Positions 6,997 through 15,939 of a stretch of 64,000 nt of DNA are shown here, in pieces. This DNA comes from Nocardioides albus (GTDB lineage: Bacteria; Actinomycetota; Actinomycetes; Propionibacteriales; Nocardioidaceae), in the NCBI RefSeq assembly GCF_014648255.1, contig NZ_BMQT01000004.1:186001-250000 (forward strand), read 5' to 3'. Under the pieces are notes generated by a model. That model searched no databases. It had not been told where the DNA came from and worked only from the letters and a program-made list of their open reading frames with translations. Made by a program: the position numbers and the translations under genes. Each line of letters opens with the position of its first letter. Within the stretch, counting starts at the first letter, position 1.

Positions 6997-8289
6997 GTGC
7001 CCAACGGACTCACCACCGGACGCGGCCTGAGCATGGCCGCCGCCGGTGTCGCAGCGATGGCGCTGACCCTGACCGCTTGCGGGTCGGGCGGCATCGACGA
7101 CGAAGGCGGTGGCGGGGAGGACACGCTCACCATCGGTTTCGTCTCGACCGAGACCGGCTCCTCGGCACCTTTCGGCGAGGCGAACAGCTTCGTCGTCGAC
7201 GAGCTGGAGACCTACTTCAAGGAGAACCCGGTCAAGGCCGGCGACAAGGAGCTCGACGTCGAGATCGTGGTGCGCGACGCGCAGAGCGACACGACGAAGG
7301 CCGGGGCGGTGGCCGGCGACCTGATCAACAAGGACGGCGCCGACATCATCGTCGCCTCCTCGACGCCCGACATCGTCAACCCGGTCTCGGAGCAGTGCGA
7401 GGCCAACTCGATCCCATGCATCACCACGGTCGCCCCGTGGCAGCCGTTCGCGATCCGCAGCGGCGACAAGCCGGCCGAGCTGAAGTACAGCTACCACTTC
7501 TTCTGGGGCCTCGAGGACGTCTCGACGGTCTACGCCGACATCTGGGGCAAGGTCCCCAACAACAAGAAGGCCGGCGGTCTGTTCCCGAAGGACCCGGACG
7601 GTGAGGCCTGGGGTGCCAACTTCCCGGCGCTGACCGAGGCGTCGGGCGTCACGATCGACAACCCGGGCAACTACCCCAACGGCACCAAGGACTTCTCCGC
7701 CCAGATCAGTGCCTACAAGGGTCACGACGTCCTGGTCGGCGTCCCGATCCCGCCGGACTTCACCACGTTCTGGCAGCAGGCCAAGCAGCAGGGCTACAAC
7801 CCGAAGGTCGCGACCATCGGCAAGGCGCTGCTGTTCCCGAGCAGCGTCGAGGCGCTGGGCCCGATCGCCCACAACCTCTCCACCGAGGTGTGGTGGACCC
7901 CGACCGCTCCCTACGAGTCCTCGCTGACCGGCCAGTCCGCGCAGGAGCTCGCCGACGCGTACGAGGAGAAGACCGGCAAGCAGTGGACCCAGCCGCTGGG
8001 TTTCGCGCACGCGCTCTTCGAGGTCGCCACCGCGGCGGTGACCGAGGCCGGCTCGACCGACGCCGACGCGATCACCAAGGCCCTCTCCGGGCTCGAGGTC
8101 TCGACGGTCGTCGGTGACGTGGCCTGGGGCAAGGACCCGAACGTCCCGCCGTACGTCGCCAAGACCTCCCTCGCGGGCGGTCAGTGGCGCCAGGTCGAGG
8201 GCGGGGAGCACCCGTTCGAGCTGGTCGTCGTGCAGAACTCGCTGGCTCCCGACGTACCTCTCGGGGGCGAGCCCGAGGCGCTCAAGTGA
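6997..8289 (+). CDS. ABC importer substrate-binding lipoprotein, branched-chain amino acid/urea type (430 aa)
   Basis: Type I periplasmic-binding protein anchored by lipid at Cys28 (LTLTAC). The mature chain begins with the usual LTIGFVSTETGSSAPFGE opening of Leu/Ile/Val- or amide-binding receptors (Peripla_BP_6). The GTG at 6997 has a good AAGGAG 7 nt upstream. It is the first gene of a five-gene operon (receptor, ATPase, ATPase, permease, permease) with overlapping junctions. The ligand cannot be read from sequence. Receptors of this kind also bind aromatic acids or amides, which would fit the AraC-type regulator upstream. Confidence 0.9.
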   Translation: MPNGLTTGRGLSMAAAGVAAMALTLTACGSGGIDDEGGGGEDTLTIGFVSTETGSSAPFGEANSFVVDELETYFKENPVKAGDKELDVEIVVRDAQSDTTKAGAVAGDLINKDGADIIVASSTPDIVNPVSEQCEANSIPCITTVAPWQPFAIRSGDKPAELKYSYHFFWGLEDVSTVYADIWGKVPNNKKAGGLFPKDPDGEAWGANFPALTEASGVTIDNPGNYPNGTKDFSAQISAYKGHDVLVGVPIPPDFTTFWQQAKQQGYNPKVATIGKALLFPSSVEALGPIAHNLSTEVWWTPTAPYESSLTGQSAQELADAYEEKTGKQWTQPLGFAHALFEVATAAVTEAGSTDADAITKALSGLEVSTVVGDVAWGKDPNVPPYVAKTSLAGGQWRQVEGGEHPFELVVVQNSLAPDVPLGGEPEALK

Positions 8290-9017
8290 CCTTGCTTCAC
8301 GTTGACGACCTGGCCAAGTCCTTTGGCCAGGTCGTCACGGCCCGCTCGGTCTCCTTCCAGGTGGCCGCCGGCGAGGCGCTCGGCATCGTCGGCCCCAACG
8401 GCGCCGGCAAGTCCACGCTGCTCAACCTGGTGACCGGCACCCTCCCGGCCGACGCGGGCACCATCCGCTTCGACGGCACCGACGTCACCCGGATGCCGGC
8501 CGCCCGGCGTACGACCCTGGGGATCGGACGTACGTTCCAGGTCCCCCGCCCCTTCGAGGGGCTCACCGTCTTCGAGAACGTGCTGGTCGGGTCCACCTTC
8601 GGCGCGGGGTCGCGCCGGAAGGAGGCCGCCGCGCAGGCGTGGGAGGCGCTGGAGACCGCCTCGCTCGCCCACCTCGCCAACACCCGCGCCGGCTCGCTGC
8701 GGTTGCTCGACCGCAAACGGCTCGAGCTTGCCCGCGCGCTGGCCACCCAGCCGCGGCTGCTGCTCCTCGACGAGATCGCCGGCGGCCTCACCGAGCACGA
8801 GCTGCCGGCACTGATCGAGACCATCTCCGCGATCCGCGACAGCGGCACCGGAGTCGTCTGGATCGAGCACATCGTGCACGCGTTGTTGCAGGTCGTGGAC
8901 CGGTTGATGTGCCTGGCGCAGGGCGACGTCGTCGCCACCGGCGACCCGCGCGAGGTGATGGCCTCGGACGCGGTCGCCGCCGTCTATCTCGGCTCCCCTG
9001 ATCTGGAGGGCGAGTGA
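8286..9017 (+). CDS. ABC importer ATPase, LivG type (243 aa)
   Basis: Energises the importer. Walker A is GPNGAGKST (about residues 36-44), Walker B LLLLDEIAGG (about 159-168) and the switch His lies in WIEHI. The usual signature (LSGGQ) is replaced by SLRLLDRKRLELARAL, where only the distal R-x-L-E-x-A-R-A-L part of the LivG consensus is kept. The GTG overlaps the receptor stop (GTGA, 8286-8289). The stop is followed directly by the duplicated 108-bp element before the second ATPase. Confidence 0.9.
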   Translation: MTLLHVDDLAKSFGQVVTARSVSFQVAAGEALGIVGPNGAGKSTLLNLVTGTLPADAGTIRFDGTDVTRMPAARRTTLGIGRTFQVPRPFEGLTVFENVLVGSTFGAGSRRKEAAAQAWEALETASLAHLANTRAGSLRLLDRKRLELARALATQPRLLLLDEIAGGLTEHELPALIETISAIRDSGTGVVWIEHIVHALLQVVDRLMCLAQGDVVATGDPREVMASDAVAAVYLGSPDLEGE

Positions 9018-9236
9018 GCCCGGCGAATGCTCACCGAGTTACCTCGGTCGACGCGCACTTCCCTCGTGGAGTTCCGCGAAGCAAGCACCCTTTCACCGAG
9101 TTACCTCGGTCAACGGTCCGGGGCGGCCCGGCGAATGCTCACCGAGTTACCTCGGTCAGCGACCACTTCCCTCGTGGAGTTCCACGAAATAAGCACCCGT
9201 TCACCGAGTTACCTCGGTCAGCATTCGAGGAAGGCC
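9018..9236. repeat. Two in-phase 108-bp direct repeats carrying four ACCGAG-TTAC-CTCGGT palindromes
   Basis: A unit beginning GCCCGGCGAATGCTCACCGA occurs at 9018 and again at 9126, so the period is 108 bp (36 codons). Each unit has two copies of CACCGAGTTACCTCGGTC, whose arms ACCGAG/CTCGGT can pair. Both units also share the block CACTTCCCTCGTGGAGTTCC. The element fills the whole gap between the two ATPase genes of the operon. A frame stays open across it from a GTG at 9014 (overlapping the first ATPase stop) to a TGA at 9239-9241 (overlapping the second ATPase ATG). It would give a 75-aa peptide with two 36-residue repeats (PANAHRVTSV...ELPRS). Whether this is made is unknown. Confidence 0.85.
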
Positions 9237-9237
9237 G

Positions 9238-9957
9238 ATGACCACCCTGCTCGAGGTCGACGCGATCGACGTGAGCTACGGCGACTTCCGCGCCCTGCAC
9301 GGCATCACGCTGCGGGTCGCCGAGGGCGAGACGCTGGCTGTGATCGGCGCCAACGGCGCCGGCAAGTCGACGCTGCTGAAGACGATCGCCGGTCTGCTCC
9401 GCCCGACCGCCGGCCAGCTCCGGTTCAACGGCCACAACGTCTCGCACACCCCGGCCCACCGGCGGGTTCGCGAGGGCATCGCGCTCACGCCGGAGGGACG
9501 CCGGATCTTCGCCTCGCTCACCGTCGAGGAGAACCTCAAGGTTGGCGCACACGGACGCCGGCCCGGCCCCTGGAACCTCCAGACCGTCTACGACGCGTTC
9601 CCGCTGCTGGCCGAGAAGAAAACACGCCGCGGAGCGCACCTGTCCGGTGGCGAGCAGCAGGCCACCGCCATCGGCCGAGCGCTGATGTCCAACCCGAAGC
9701 TGCTCCTGCTCGACGAGGTCTCGCTCGGCCTCGCCCCGGTCGTGATCGCCGACATCTACAAGGCGCTCCCCACGATCACCGCGAAGGGGACGACCGTGCT
9801 CGTGGTCGAGCAAGACCTCACCCAGGCACTAACTGTCGCCGACCGGGTGCAGTGCCTGCTCGAGGGCCGCACCGTCCTCGAGGGCGCGGCTGCCGACGTC
9901 ACCCGAGAGCAGGTCCAGGCGGCGTACTTCGGGATCGACGAGCAGGAGGTCGGCTGA
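9238..9957 (+). CDS. ABC importer ATPase, LivF type (239 aa)
   Basis: The second nucleotide-binding subunit. Walker A is GANGAGKST, the signature LSGGEQQ, Walker B LLLLDEVSLGLAP and the switch His is replaced by the Gln of VVEQD, as in LivF proteins. TPEGRRIFASLTVEENL is diagnostic of the LivF group. The ATG at 9238 follows the repeat element with GAGGAAGG as Shine-Dalgarno sequence. The stop shares one base with the next ATG (TGATG at 9955-9959). Confidence 0.92.
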   Translation: MTTLLEVDAIDVSYGDFRALHGITLRVAEGETLAVIGANGAGKSTLLKTIAGLLRPTAGQLRFNGHNVSHTPAHRRVREGIALTPEGRRIFASLTVEENLKVGAHGRRPGPWNLQTVYDAFPLLAEKKTRRGAHLSGGEQQATAIGRALMSNPKLLLLDEVSLGLAPVVIADIYKALPTITAKGTTVLVVEQDLTQALTVADRVQCLLEGRTVLEGAAADVTREQVQAAYFGIDEQEVG

Positions 9958-10823
9958 TGGACTGGATCAACGCGGTCCTCCAGGGAGTCCTGCTCGGCGG
10001 GCAGTACGCACTCCTCGCCTGCGGTCTGAGCCTCATCTTCGGCGTGATGCGCATCGTCAACCTCGCCCACGGCGTCCTCGCCGTCGCCTCGGCCTACCTC
10101 GCCTACTGGCTCGTCCAGCAGACCGGGATGCCGGCGTTCCTCACCATCGTCATCGTGATCCCCGTGCTCGCCGCGGTCGGCTACGCGATCCAGCGCGGTC
10201 TCTTCAACCCGGCGCTGCGCCACGGCGAGCTGTCGCCGCTGCTGGTCTCGTTCGGCCTGGCCGTCATCGGCGCCAACCTGCTCCAGGAGATCTTCACCGC
10301 CGACTCCCGCAAGATCTCGATCGGCGACCTGTCCACCGCATCCGTCGAGCTCGGCGGCCTGCGGCTCGGCGCCTTCTCGCTGCTCACGCTCGTGGTGGCG
10401 GTCGCCGTCATCGTCGGCCTCCAGCTCTACCTCTCCCACACCCGCATCGGCCGCGCGATGCGCGCGACCAAGGACGATCCCGAGGCAGCCACGCTCATGG
10501 GGATCGACGAGAGGCACATGTACGCCCTGGCCACCGCGATCGCGATCGGCACCGTCGCCCTCGCCGGCGTCTTCCTCGGCATGTCGACACAGTTCAGCCC
10601 GACGTACGGGGATCTGGTCCTCATCTTCGCCTTCGAGGCGGTCATCATCGGCGGCCTCGGCTCGCTGTGGGGCACGCTCCTCGGCGGCCTCGTGCTCGGC
10701 GTCGCGCAGACCGTCGGCGCCCAGATCGACCCGGCCTACGGCGTCCTCGCCGGTCACTTGGTCTTCCTGGTCGTACTCCTGTTCCGGCCCCAAGGCCTGC
10801 TCTCGAAGGCGGTCGTCGCATGA
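9957..10823 (+). CDS. ABC importer permease, LivH type (288 aa)
   Basis: Inner-membrane permease with about eight hydrophobic segments. The LivH hallmarks are visible: GLSLIFGVMRIVNLAHG near the N-terminus, RAMRATKDDPEAATLMGI in the cytoplasmic coupling loop (about residues 165-182) and EAVIIGGLGSLWG near residue 225. It overlaps both neighbours by a few bases. Confidence 0.92.
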   Translation: MDWINAVLQGVLLGGQYALLACGLSLIFGVMRIVNLAHGVLAVASAYLAYWLVQQTGMPAFLTIVIVIPVLAAVGYAIQRGLFNPALRHGELSPLLVSFGLAVIGANLLQEIFTADSRKISIGDLSTASVELGGLRLGAFSLLTLVVAVAVIVGLQLYLSHTRIGRAMRATKDDPEAATLMGIDERHMYALATAIAIGTVALAGVFLGMSTQFSPTYGDLVLIFAFEAVIIGGLGSLWGTLLGGLVLGVAQTVGAQIDPAYGVLAGHLVFLVVLLFRPQGLLSKAVVA

Positions 10824-11863
10824 CCCCAACCATCAAGGTCGTACGCGGCGGCTGGCCCTCACTCGCAGGCGGAGGCGTCCTCGCCGCGATCGTGGTCTTC
10901 CTGGCCGCGGCCCCGTGGTTCGTGTTCAGCCCGGGCGACGTGACGAACCTGGTCACGCTCTTCGCGCTGATCATCCTCGGCACGACCTGGAACCTGATGG
11001 CCGGCTACGGCGGGCTCGTCTCGATCGGGCAGCAGGCGTTCATCGGCGCGGGCGGCTACGGCGTGATCAAGCTCGCCGACATCGCCGGGCTACCGATCCC
11101 GGTGGCCGTCGTGGCGGCCGGCGTGGTCTGCGCCGCCTTGGCCCTCCCCACCTCGTTCCTGCTGTTCCGGCTGGTCGGAGGCTATTTCGCGATCGGCACC
11201 TGGGTGGTGGCCGAGGTCTTCAAGCTGGTCACCCAGGAGCTTCCGGGCTTCGGCGGCGGCTCCGGCCTCTCGCTCACCGCCTTCCAGGGCGTCGACCGGG
11301 TGACCCGGATCGCGACCGTCTACTACCTGGCGCTCGCGCTGGCCGTGCTCGTCGTGCTCGCGACGTACGTCCTGATGCGCTCGCGCATCGGGCTCGGCCT
11401 GACCGCGATCCGCGACGACCCGACCGCGGCGGCGTCCCTCGGCGTCGCGGTCCGGCGCTCGCGGCGGATCGTCTATGTCGCCGCATCCGGCGGTGCCGGC
11501 CTGGCCGGCGCGCTGATCGCGGTCAACGGTCTGCGGGTCTCGCCGGACTCGATGTTCTCGGTCCAGTACACCGCCTTCATGATCTTCATCGTGGTCATCG
11601 GCGGGCTCGGGACGATCGAGGGCCCGATCCTGGGCGCGGTGATCTTCTTCGCGCTCCAACAGGTGCTCGACTCCTACGGCACCTGGTATCTCATCGCCCT
11701 CGGTGCCGTCGCGATCGCGGTCGTCCTGCTGGCGCCGCGCGGGTTGTGGGGCCTGGCGACGCGGGGTCGCTACGAGGTCTTCCCGGTCGGTCACCAGGTT
11801 TATCCACAGGGTTCTCCACAAGAGGCTCAGTCTGTGGATTTCGAGGTGGAGTCCCGCCGCTGA
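10820..11863 (+). CDS. ABC importer permease, LivM type (347 aa)
   Basis: Second permease of the importer. LivM hallmarks are GYGGLVSIGQQAFIGAGGY (about residues 58-76), TAIRDDPTAAASLGV (coupling helix, near 195) and VIGGLGTIEGP. The last 25 residues after RYEVFPVG are unlike a normal LivM end. Their DNA contains an inverted pair ATCCACA (11802) / TGTGGAT (11833), like the inner palindrome at 4999-5015, so the tail probably arose from a repeat inserted at the gene's 3' end. ATG at 10820 overlaps the LivH stop. Confidence 0.9.
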   Translation: MTPTIKVVRGGWPSLAGGGVLAAIVVFLAAAPWFVFSPGDVTNLVTLFALIILGTTWNLMAGYGGLVSIGQQAFIGAGGYGVIKLADIAGLPIPVAVVAAGVVCAALALPTSFLLFRLVGGYFAIGTWVVAEVFKLVTQELPGFGGGSGLSLTAFQGVDRVTRIATVYYLALALAVLVVLATYVLMRSRIGLGLTAIRDDPTAAASLGVAVRRSRRIVYVAASGGAGLAGALIAVNGLRVSPDSMFSVQYTAFMIFIVVIGGLGTIEGPILGAVIFFALQQVLDSYGTWYLIALGAVAIAVVLLAPRGLWGLATRGRYEVFPVGHQVYPQGSPQEAQSVDFEVESRR

Positions 11864-11867
11864 CCCA

Positions 11868-13730
11868 CTAGCCTCGGCTCGCGAGCAGCCTGGCCGCTGC
11901 GACGGTCGCCGCGGCAGCCCATGCCTGAGGCACCCCGGCGTGCGCGTACCGCACGGGGACGGGGAACTCGTCGGTCGAGAACCCTCCGAAAAGCTCGGGA
12001 AGCCGCCCGCCGAACTCCGTGGCGGCGTCGAGGATCCCGGTGGCGACCGTGCGTGCCTGAGCGGTGAGGCCGGCCTGCTCCATGCCTACGGCGGCGAGAA
12101 CGGTGTCGTGGGGCCACACCGACCCGTTGTGGTACGACGTCGGCGCATAGAGCGCCTGGCCCGCGGCCAGGGTGCGGATCCCGAACCCGGTGAAGAACTC
12201 GGGGGCCAGCAGCCGGTCGGCGACGGCGGTGGCGTGGTCGGCATCGAGGATGCCGGACCACAGCAGGTGGCCGGCGTTCGAGGCGAGCGCGTCGACCTGC
12301 CGACCGGCGCCGTCGAGGGCGAGCGCAGGAAACGCGAGGTCGTCCATCCAGAAGCGGTCCATGAAACGGTCGCGCAGGTCGGCGGCCAGCTCGTCGAGTT
12401 CGTCCGCCCAGGCGGGGTCTTGCCACACGGTGCGAGCGAGACGCGCGGTGTCGACGAGGCCGCGCCAGGCGTATCCCTGGACCTCGCAGAGGGCGATCGG
12501 TCCGGTAGCGAGGGTGCCGTCGCGGAAGGCGACGGCGTCGTGGGAGTCCTTCCACCCCTGGTTGATGAGGCCGCCAGGGTCGGGTACGTAGGTGACGAAC
12601 CCACCGGCGTCGAGCCCGCCGGGCCCGCGGAGCCAGCCGACGGCGGCACGCGCCGCAGCCTCCAGTTGCTCGTCGCGGGCGTCCTCGGGGTCGAGGGCAC
12701 CGAGCGCGACGAGGAACAGCGCGGTCGCGTCGACGGTGCCGTAGTAGCGCGAGTAGGGGACCAGGTCGAGCCGGGCGAGGTCGCCCACACGCACCTCGTG
12801 CACGATCTTGCCGGTCTGAGCGAGGCGCTCGGGCTCGTCGGTGGTGGCCTGGGTGCGGGCGAGGGCGCGCACGACGTCGGGCAGCAGGCCGGGCCTTGCC
12901 TCGCCCGCAAGCAGCGACGCGAGGATCGAGTCGCGGCCGAACAGGGTGAGGAACCACGGCGCCCCGGCGGCGGGGATCGACAGGTCTTCCGCGCCCGGGC
13001 AGGGCATGACCAGGGCGTCGAGATCGCCGAGGGCGCGGGCCGCCACGCCCTGTCCGCTTGGTCCCGCCGAGTCGGCTCGTTCCGACGCGCCGACTCGACG
13101 GTGGGTTGCCGATGCCCGGAGCTCGACGGTGACCGATTCGCCGGCGTCGAGCCGCAGGTCCCACTCGAGGGTGACGCCGTCGCCGGTGTGCACCCGGTCG
13201 GGGACCGGCGACGCGGTGATGCTCGTGGTGTGCCTGAGGGTCGTGTCGCCCGCAGTCACGGCGCCATCGAGGTCGGCACCGTCGGCACGGGTACGCGTCG
13301 AGGTCGACGTGGTGGTGGCGAAGATCCGCCCGTCCGAGCGCACGGCGAACTGGTCGGCGAAGTCCGCGCCGGCCTCCAGACGCAGCCGCAGGGCGCTGCT
13401 GCCGCCGGGGGCTGTGCGGGTGATCCGCCACCGCTCGTGCAGGCCGTCCCGGCGCACCTCCTGTTCGCGAGCGAGAAGCACCTCGGTGGGCTCGTTGCGG
13501 GCGGCGGGCGGCACCAGCGCGGTGGTGGCGAGGGAGGCGTCGGTCATGGTGCCGGCCACTCGGAACGGCACGGATCCCTCGGTGGTGCTCAGCACCAGAC
13601 GCCAGGTGCTCAGGTGTCGTACGTCATCGAGGTAGAGGCCCTGTGCGGAGCCAGCGGTCGCGAGGACGTCGCCGGCGGCGTCGGCAAGCAGCATCGTGCC
13701 GGCGCGGACGAGGGTGATCTCGGAGGTCAT
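11868..13730 (-). CDS. Glycogen-debranching-type amylo-alpha-1,6-glucosidase (620 aa)
   Basis: The N-terminal beta-rich domain (about 1-215, GDE_N_bis type) is followed by an (alpha/alpha)6 barrel. Visible blocks are PWFLTLFGRDSI, INQGWKDS, YAPTSYHNGSVWPHD and GRLPELFGGF. These match actinobacterial proteins annotated as glycogen debranching enzyme; many lie in oligosaccharide loci rather than glycogen operons. The ATG overlaps the stop of the preceding GH63-like gene (ATGA, 13727-13730). A REP-like inverted pair lies inside the gene at 13068-13097 (residues about 211-221), in frame and in the linker between domains. It is last in a four-gene minus-strand operon. Confidence 0.85.
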   Translation of the reverse strand: MTSEITLVRAGTMLLADAAGDVLATAGSAQGLYLDDVRHLSTWRLVLSTTEGSVPFRVAGTMTDASLATTALVPPAARNEPTEVLLAREQEVRRDGLHERWRITRTAPGGSSALRLRLEAGADFADQFAVRSDGRIFATTTSTSTRTRADGADLDGAVTAGDTTLRHTTSITASPVPDRVHTGDGVTLEWDLRLDAGESVTVELRASATHRRVGASERADSAGPSGQGVAARALGDLDALVMPCPGAEDLSIPAAGAPWFLTLFGRDSILASLLAGEARPGLLPDVVRALARTQATTDEPERLAQTGKIVHEVRVGDLARLDLVPYSRYYGTVDATALFLVALGALDPEDARDEQLEAAARAAVGWLRGPGGLDAGGFVTYVPDPGGLINQGWKDSHDAVAFRDGTLATGPIALCEVQGYAWRGLVDTARLARTVWQDPAWADELDELAADLRDRFMDRFWMDDLAFPALALDGAGRQVDALASNAGHLLWSGILDADHATAVADRLLAPEFFTGFGIRTLAAGQALYAPTSYHNGSVWPHDTVLAAVGMEQAGLTAQARTVATGILDAATEFGGRLPELFGGFSTDEFPVPVRYAHAGVPQAWAAAATVAAARLLASRG

Positions 13731-15106
13731 GCTCTCTCGTTCTCCTCGGGCCCCGCCGGTGCCTCGGGGAAGACCGTGCGGGACAGCAGGTCGACGGTCA
13801 GCGCAGCCGTCCAGCTGAAGCTCCGGGTGCCGTGCCCGTCGCCGGTCCACGGGTTGACGTACTCGGGGAAACCCTCGCGCACCGCCGCCTCCACCATCGG
13901 ATCGACGTACTTCTCCGCCCGAGCGTCCAGACCATGGGTACGCAGGCCCTCGAGCAGCAGCCACATCATGTTGAACCATGCGGGGCCGCGCCAGTAGAGG
14001 GCGGGGTCGAGGTCGGGGGCGGTGGCGTCGTAGCTCGGCGCCATGAACTGTGGCGCGGCACCATCGACGTCGAGGAACCGCGGACCCTGGGCGGTGCGCA
14101 GCAGGGCGTCGGCGCGCCCAGGAGGCAGGACGTCGGCGGGTAGCAAGAGTGCCATCAGCCCGCCCACGGTCGCCTTGCGCACCAGCTCTCCGGTGCGCCG
14201 GTCGAGAGCGACATAGACCTCGAGGTCAGCGTCCCACAGCGCCTCCATGGCCGCGACGATCCGCGCGGCCTCGGCACGGTGGGCTGCGCCGTCGCGCCCG
14301 AGTGCCTCGGCGATGTCGGCCAGGGCCAGCTCGGCGCGCGCCCACAGCGCGTTCGTCGTCGGGTCGTTCACGACGAACGGGTGGTCGGGGTCGGCGTCGG
14401 AGCACCCGTGGTCGCGGTAACGCTCGGCCAGCCAGAAGTACTTGCCGTACTCCTTGTTGCTCGGCCGCTCGCTCGCGTCGGCGTGCTGGAGGTCGGGGCG
14501 CTCGATCGGGGCACGCGGCGTGCCCGGCACACGGGCCAGAGCGTCGTCCCACAGCGGCGAGTTGTCGGTGCCGGACTCCCAGGGATGGACGACGGCAGCG
14601 AGCCCGTCCTGCGCGGCCCGACGCTCGCGCAGGTATCGATGCCAGGCGACGAGCCGCGGGTAGGCGCGCTCGAGGAATCCGCGTCGCGCGGACTCGGCGG
14701 GCTCGTGGGCGTGCACCAGCCAGACGGCCCAAGCGTGCACCGGCGGCTGAATCAGGCCGGTCGTCGGGACGGGCGGGCTGCCCGGCAGATCGGCGGAGCC
14801 CCAGAAAGCCGCGCTGGGCGCGTAGTCGTCGTCGCGACGGGCGTCATAGACGATCTGTGGCAGTCGGCCGTCGGCCCACTGGCTGGACAGCAGGCTGTCC
14901 AGCTCCAGCTGGGCACGGCGCGGGGAGAGGTGCCGCAGGCCGATCGCGATGAAGGCCGAGTCCCAGCTCCACTGGTGCGGGTACAGACCGGTGGCGGGGA
15001 CGGTGTAGGCGCCGCCCCAGTTGCCGCGCACGACGGCGGTCGCCGCGGCGAGCGTCGCCACCCGGTCGTGGACGATTGCCGGCCGGTCGGGGAGAGTCGC
15101 CGTCAC
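13727..15106 (-). CDS. GH63-like glycoside hydrolase (mannosylglycerate-hydrolase-like domain) (459 aa)
   Basis: An (alpha/alpha)6 hydrolase. Conserved blocks are PHQWSWDSAFIAIGL (about residues 37-51), HPWESGTDNSPLWDD (about 154-168), NKEYGKYFWL and YWRGPAWFNMMWLLLEG. The WDSAF and WESGTDNSP motifs are those of GH63 enzymes such as mannosylglycerate hydrolase, and they hold the acidic catalytic residues. The substrate is probably a small alpha-glycoside imported by the ABC system encoded divergently; its identity cannot be read. The GTG at 15106 overlaps the isomerase stop (GTGA). No signal peptide, so cytoplasmic. Confidence 0.82.
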   Translation of the reverse strand: MTATLPDRPAIVHDRVATLAAATAVVRGNWGGAYTVPATGLYPHQWSWDSAFIAIGLRHLSPRRAQLELDSLLSSQWADGRLPQIVYDARRDDDYAPSAAFWGSADLPGSPPVPTTGLIQPPVHAWAVWLVHAHEPAESARRGFLERAYPRLVAWHRYLRERRAAQDGLAAVVHPWESGTDNSPLWDDALARVPGTPRAPIERPDLQHADASERPSNKEYGKYFWLAERYRDHGCSDADPDHPFVVNDPTTNALWARAELALADIAEALGRDGAAHRAEAARIVAAMEALWDADLEVYVALDRRTGELVRKATVGGLMALLLPADVLPPGRADALLRTAQGPRFLDVDGAAPQFMAPSYDATAPDLDPALYWRGPAWFNMMWLLLEGLRTHGLDARAEKYVDPMVEAAVREGFPEYVNPWTGDGHGTRSFSWTAALTVDLLSRTVFPEAPAGPEENERA

Positions 15107-15939
15107 GTCAGGTGCCTGCGGAGCAACGGCGGGACGGTGGGGAGCACGACCTCGGCCGGCCCGGAGAGGCGCGACTCCACGGCGATCGGCCCGACGTACC
15201 CGGCGGCGCGCAGCGTCGACATCTCCAGAGCCCAGTCCACGTGCCCGGCACCCGGCTCGAGCCGGTTGGAGTCGGAAGCCTGGACGTGTGCGATGAACTC
15301 GATCGCGTCGGCGAGCGAGCGCGCGGGGTCCGCCTCCTCGATGTTCATGTGGTACGTGTCCGGCGCCAGACGGAACGCCGGGTTGTCGACCTCGCGGCAC
15401 AGCGCGACGCCCTGCGCGATCGAGTTGATCATGTGGTCCTCGTACCGGTTCAGCGGCTCGAGCAGGATGTGCGTCCCGACTTCGGCAGCGTGCTCGGCCA
15501 AGCGACCGAACGCGTCCACGAGCTGCTTCTGGTCGTCCTCAGGAGAGCGGGGCGGGGTGAACGGCGGGAGCCGGAGCGAGAACATCCCGTACGAGGCCGG
15601 GGTCATCACGCCGACGCCGCCGAGCTCGGCCATCACGGTGAGCTGAGAGGTCAGCTGGCGCACCGCGTCCTCGGCCAGGTCGGGATCGAACGCGCCGACG
15701 AAGTGCAGCATCTCGACGCAGACTGTCGGCATGACCACGCCGTTGGCGTGCGCTCGGCGCAGCTCGGGCAGCCGCTTCTCCAGGGCGTAGTCGCCCTGGC
15801 CGCGCAGCTCGAGGCCGTCGAAGCCCCAGGATCGAGCGACCTCGAACTTCTCCTCGACGTCACGCCCGGGGACGTGCTGCTCCTGGACGAGGATCGGGTG
15901 GGTCACTGTCTGCTCCTGGTTCGGGGAAAGCGTGCTCAT
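15103..15939 (-). CDS. Sugar phosphate isomerase/epimerase (xylose-isomerase-like TIM barrel, 278 aa)
   Basis: A TIM barrel of the AP_endonuc_2 superfamily. Metal-ligand-type motifs are visible: LLEPLNRYE (about residue 160), APDTYHMNIEE (about 197-207), a His in GHVDW (about 233) and a late Glu in AVESRL. Members act as isomerases, epimerases or 3-keto-glycoside eliminases. ATG at 15939 overlaps the dehydrogenase stop (ATGA); a GTG 33 nt further in is an alternative start. With the Gfo/Idh/MocA gene at 21498 it would suit oxidation and elimination of a 3-keto-glycoside, but that is inference. Confidence 0.82.
   Translation of the reverse strand: MSTLSPNQEQTVTHPILVQEQHVPGRDVEEKFEVARSWGFDGLELRGQGDYALEKRLPELRRAHANGVVMPTVCVEMLHFVGAFDPDLAEDAVRQLTSQLTVMAELGGVGVMTPASYGMFSLRLPPFTPPRSPEDDQKQLVDAFGRLAEHAAEVGTHILLEPLNRYEDHMINSIAQGVALCREVDNPAFRLAPDTYHMNIEEADPARSLADAIEFIAHVQASDSNRLEPGAGHVDWALEMSTLRAAGYVGPIAVESRLSGPAEVVLPTVPPLLRRHLT

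Noticed and set aside
13731..13979. N-terminal extension of the debranching-type enzyme
   Set aside because: It overlaps the GH63-like gene in another frame. The ATG at 13730 gives a normal N-terminus and an ATGA junction.
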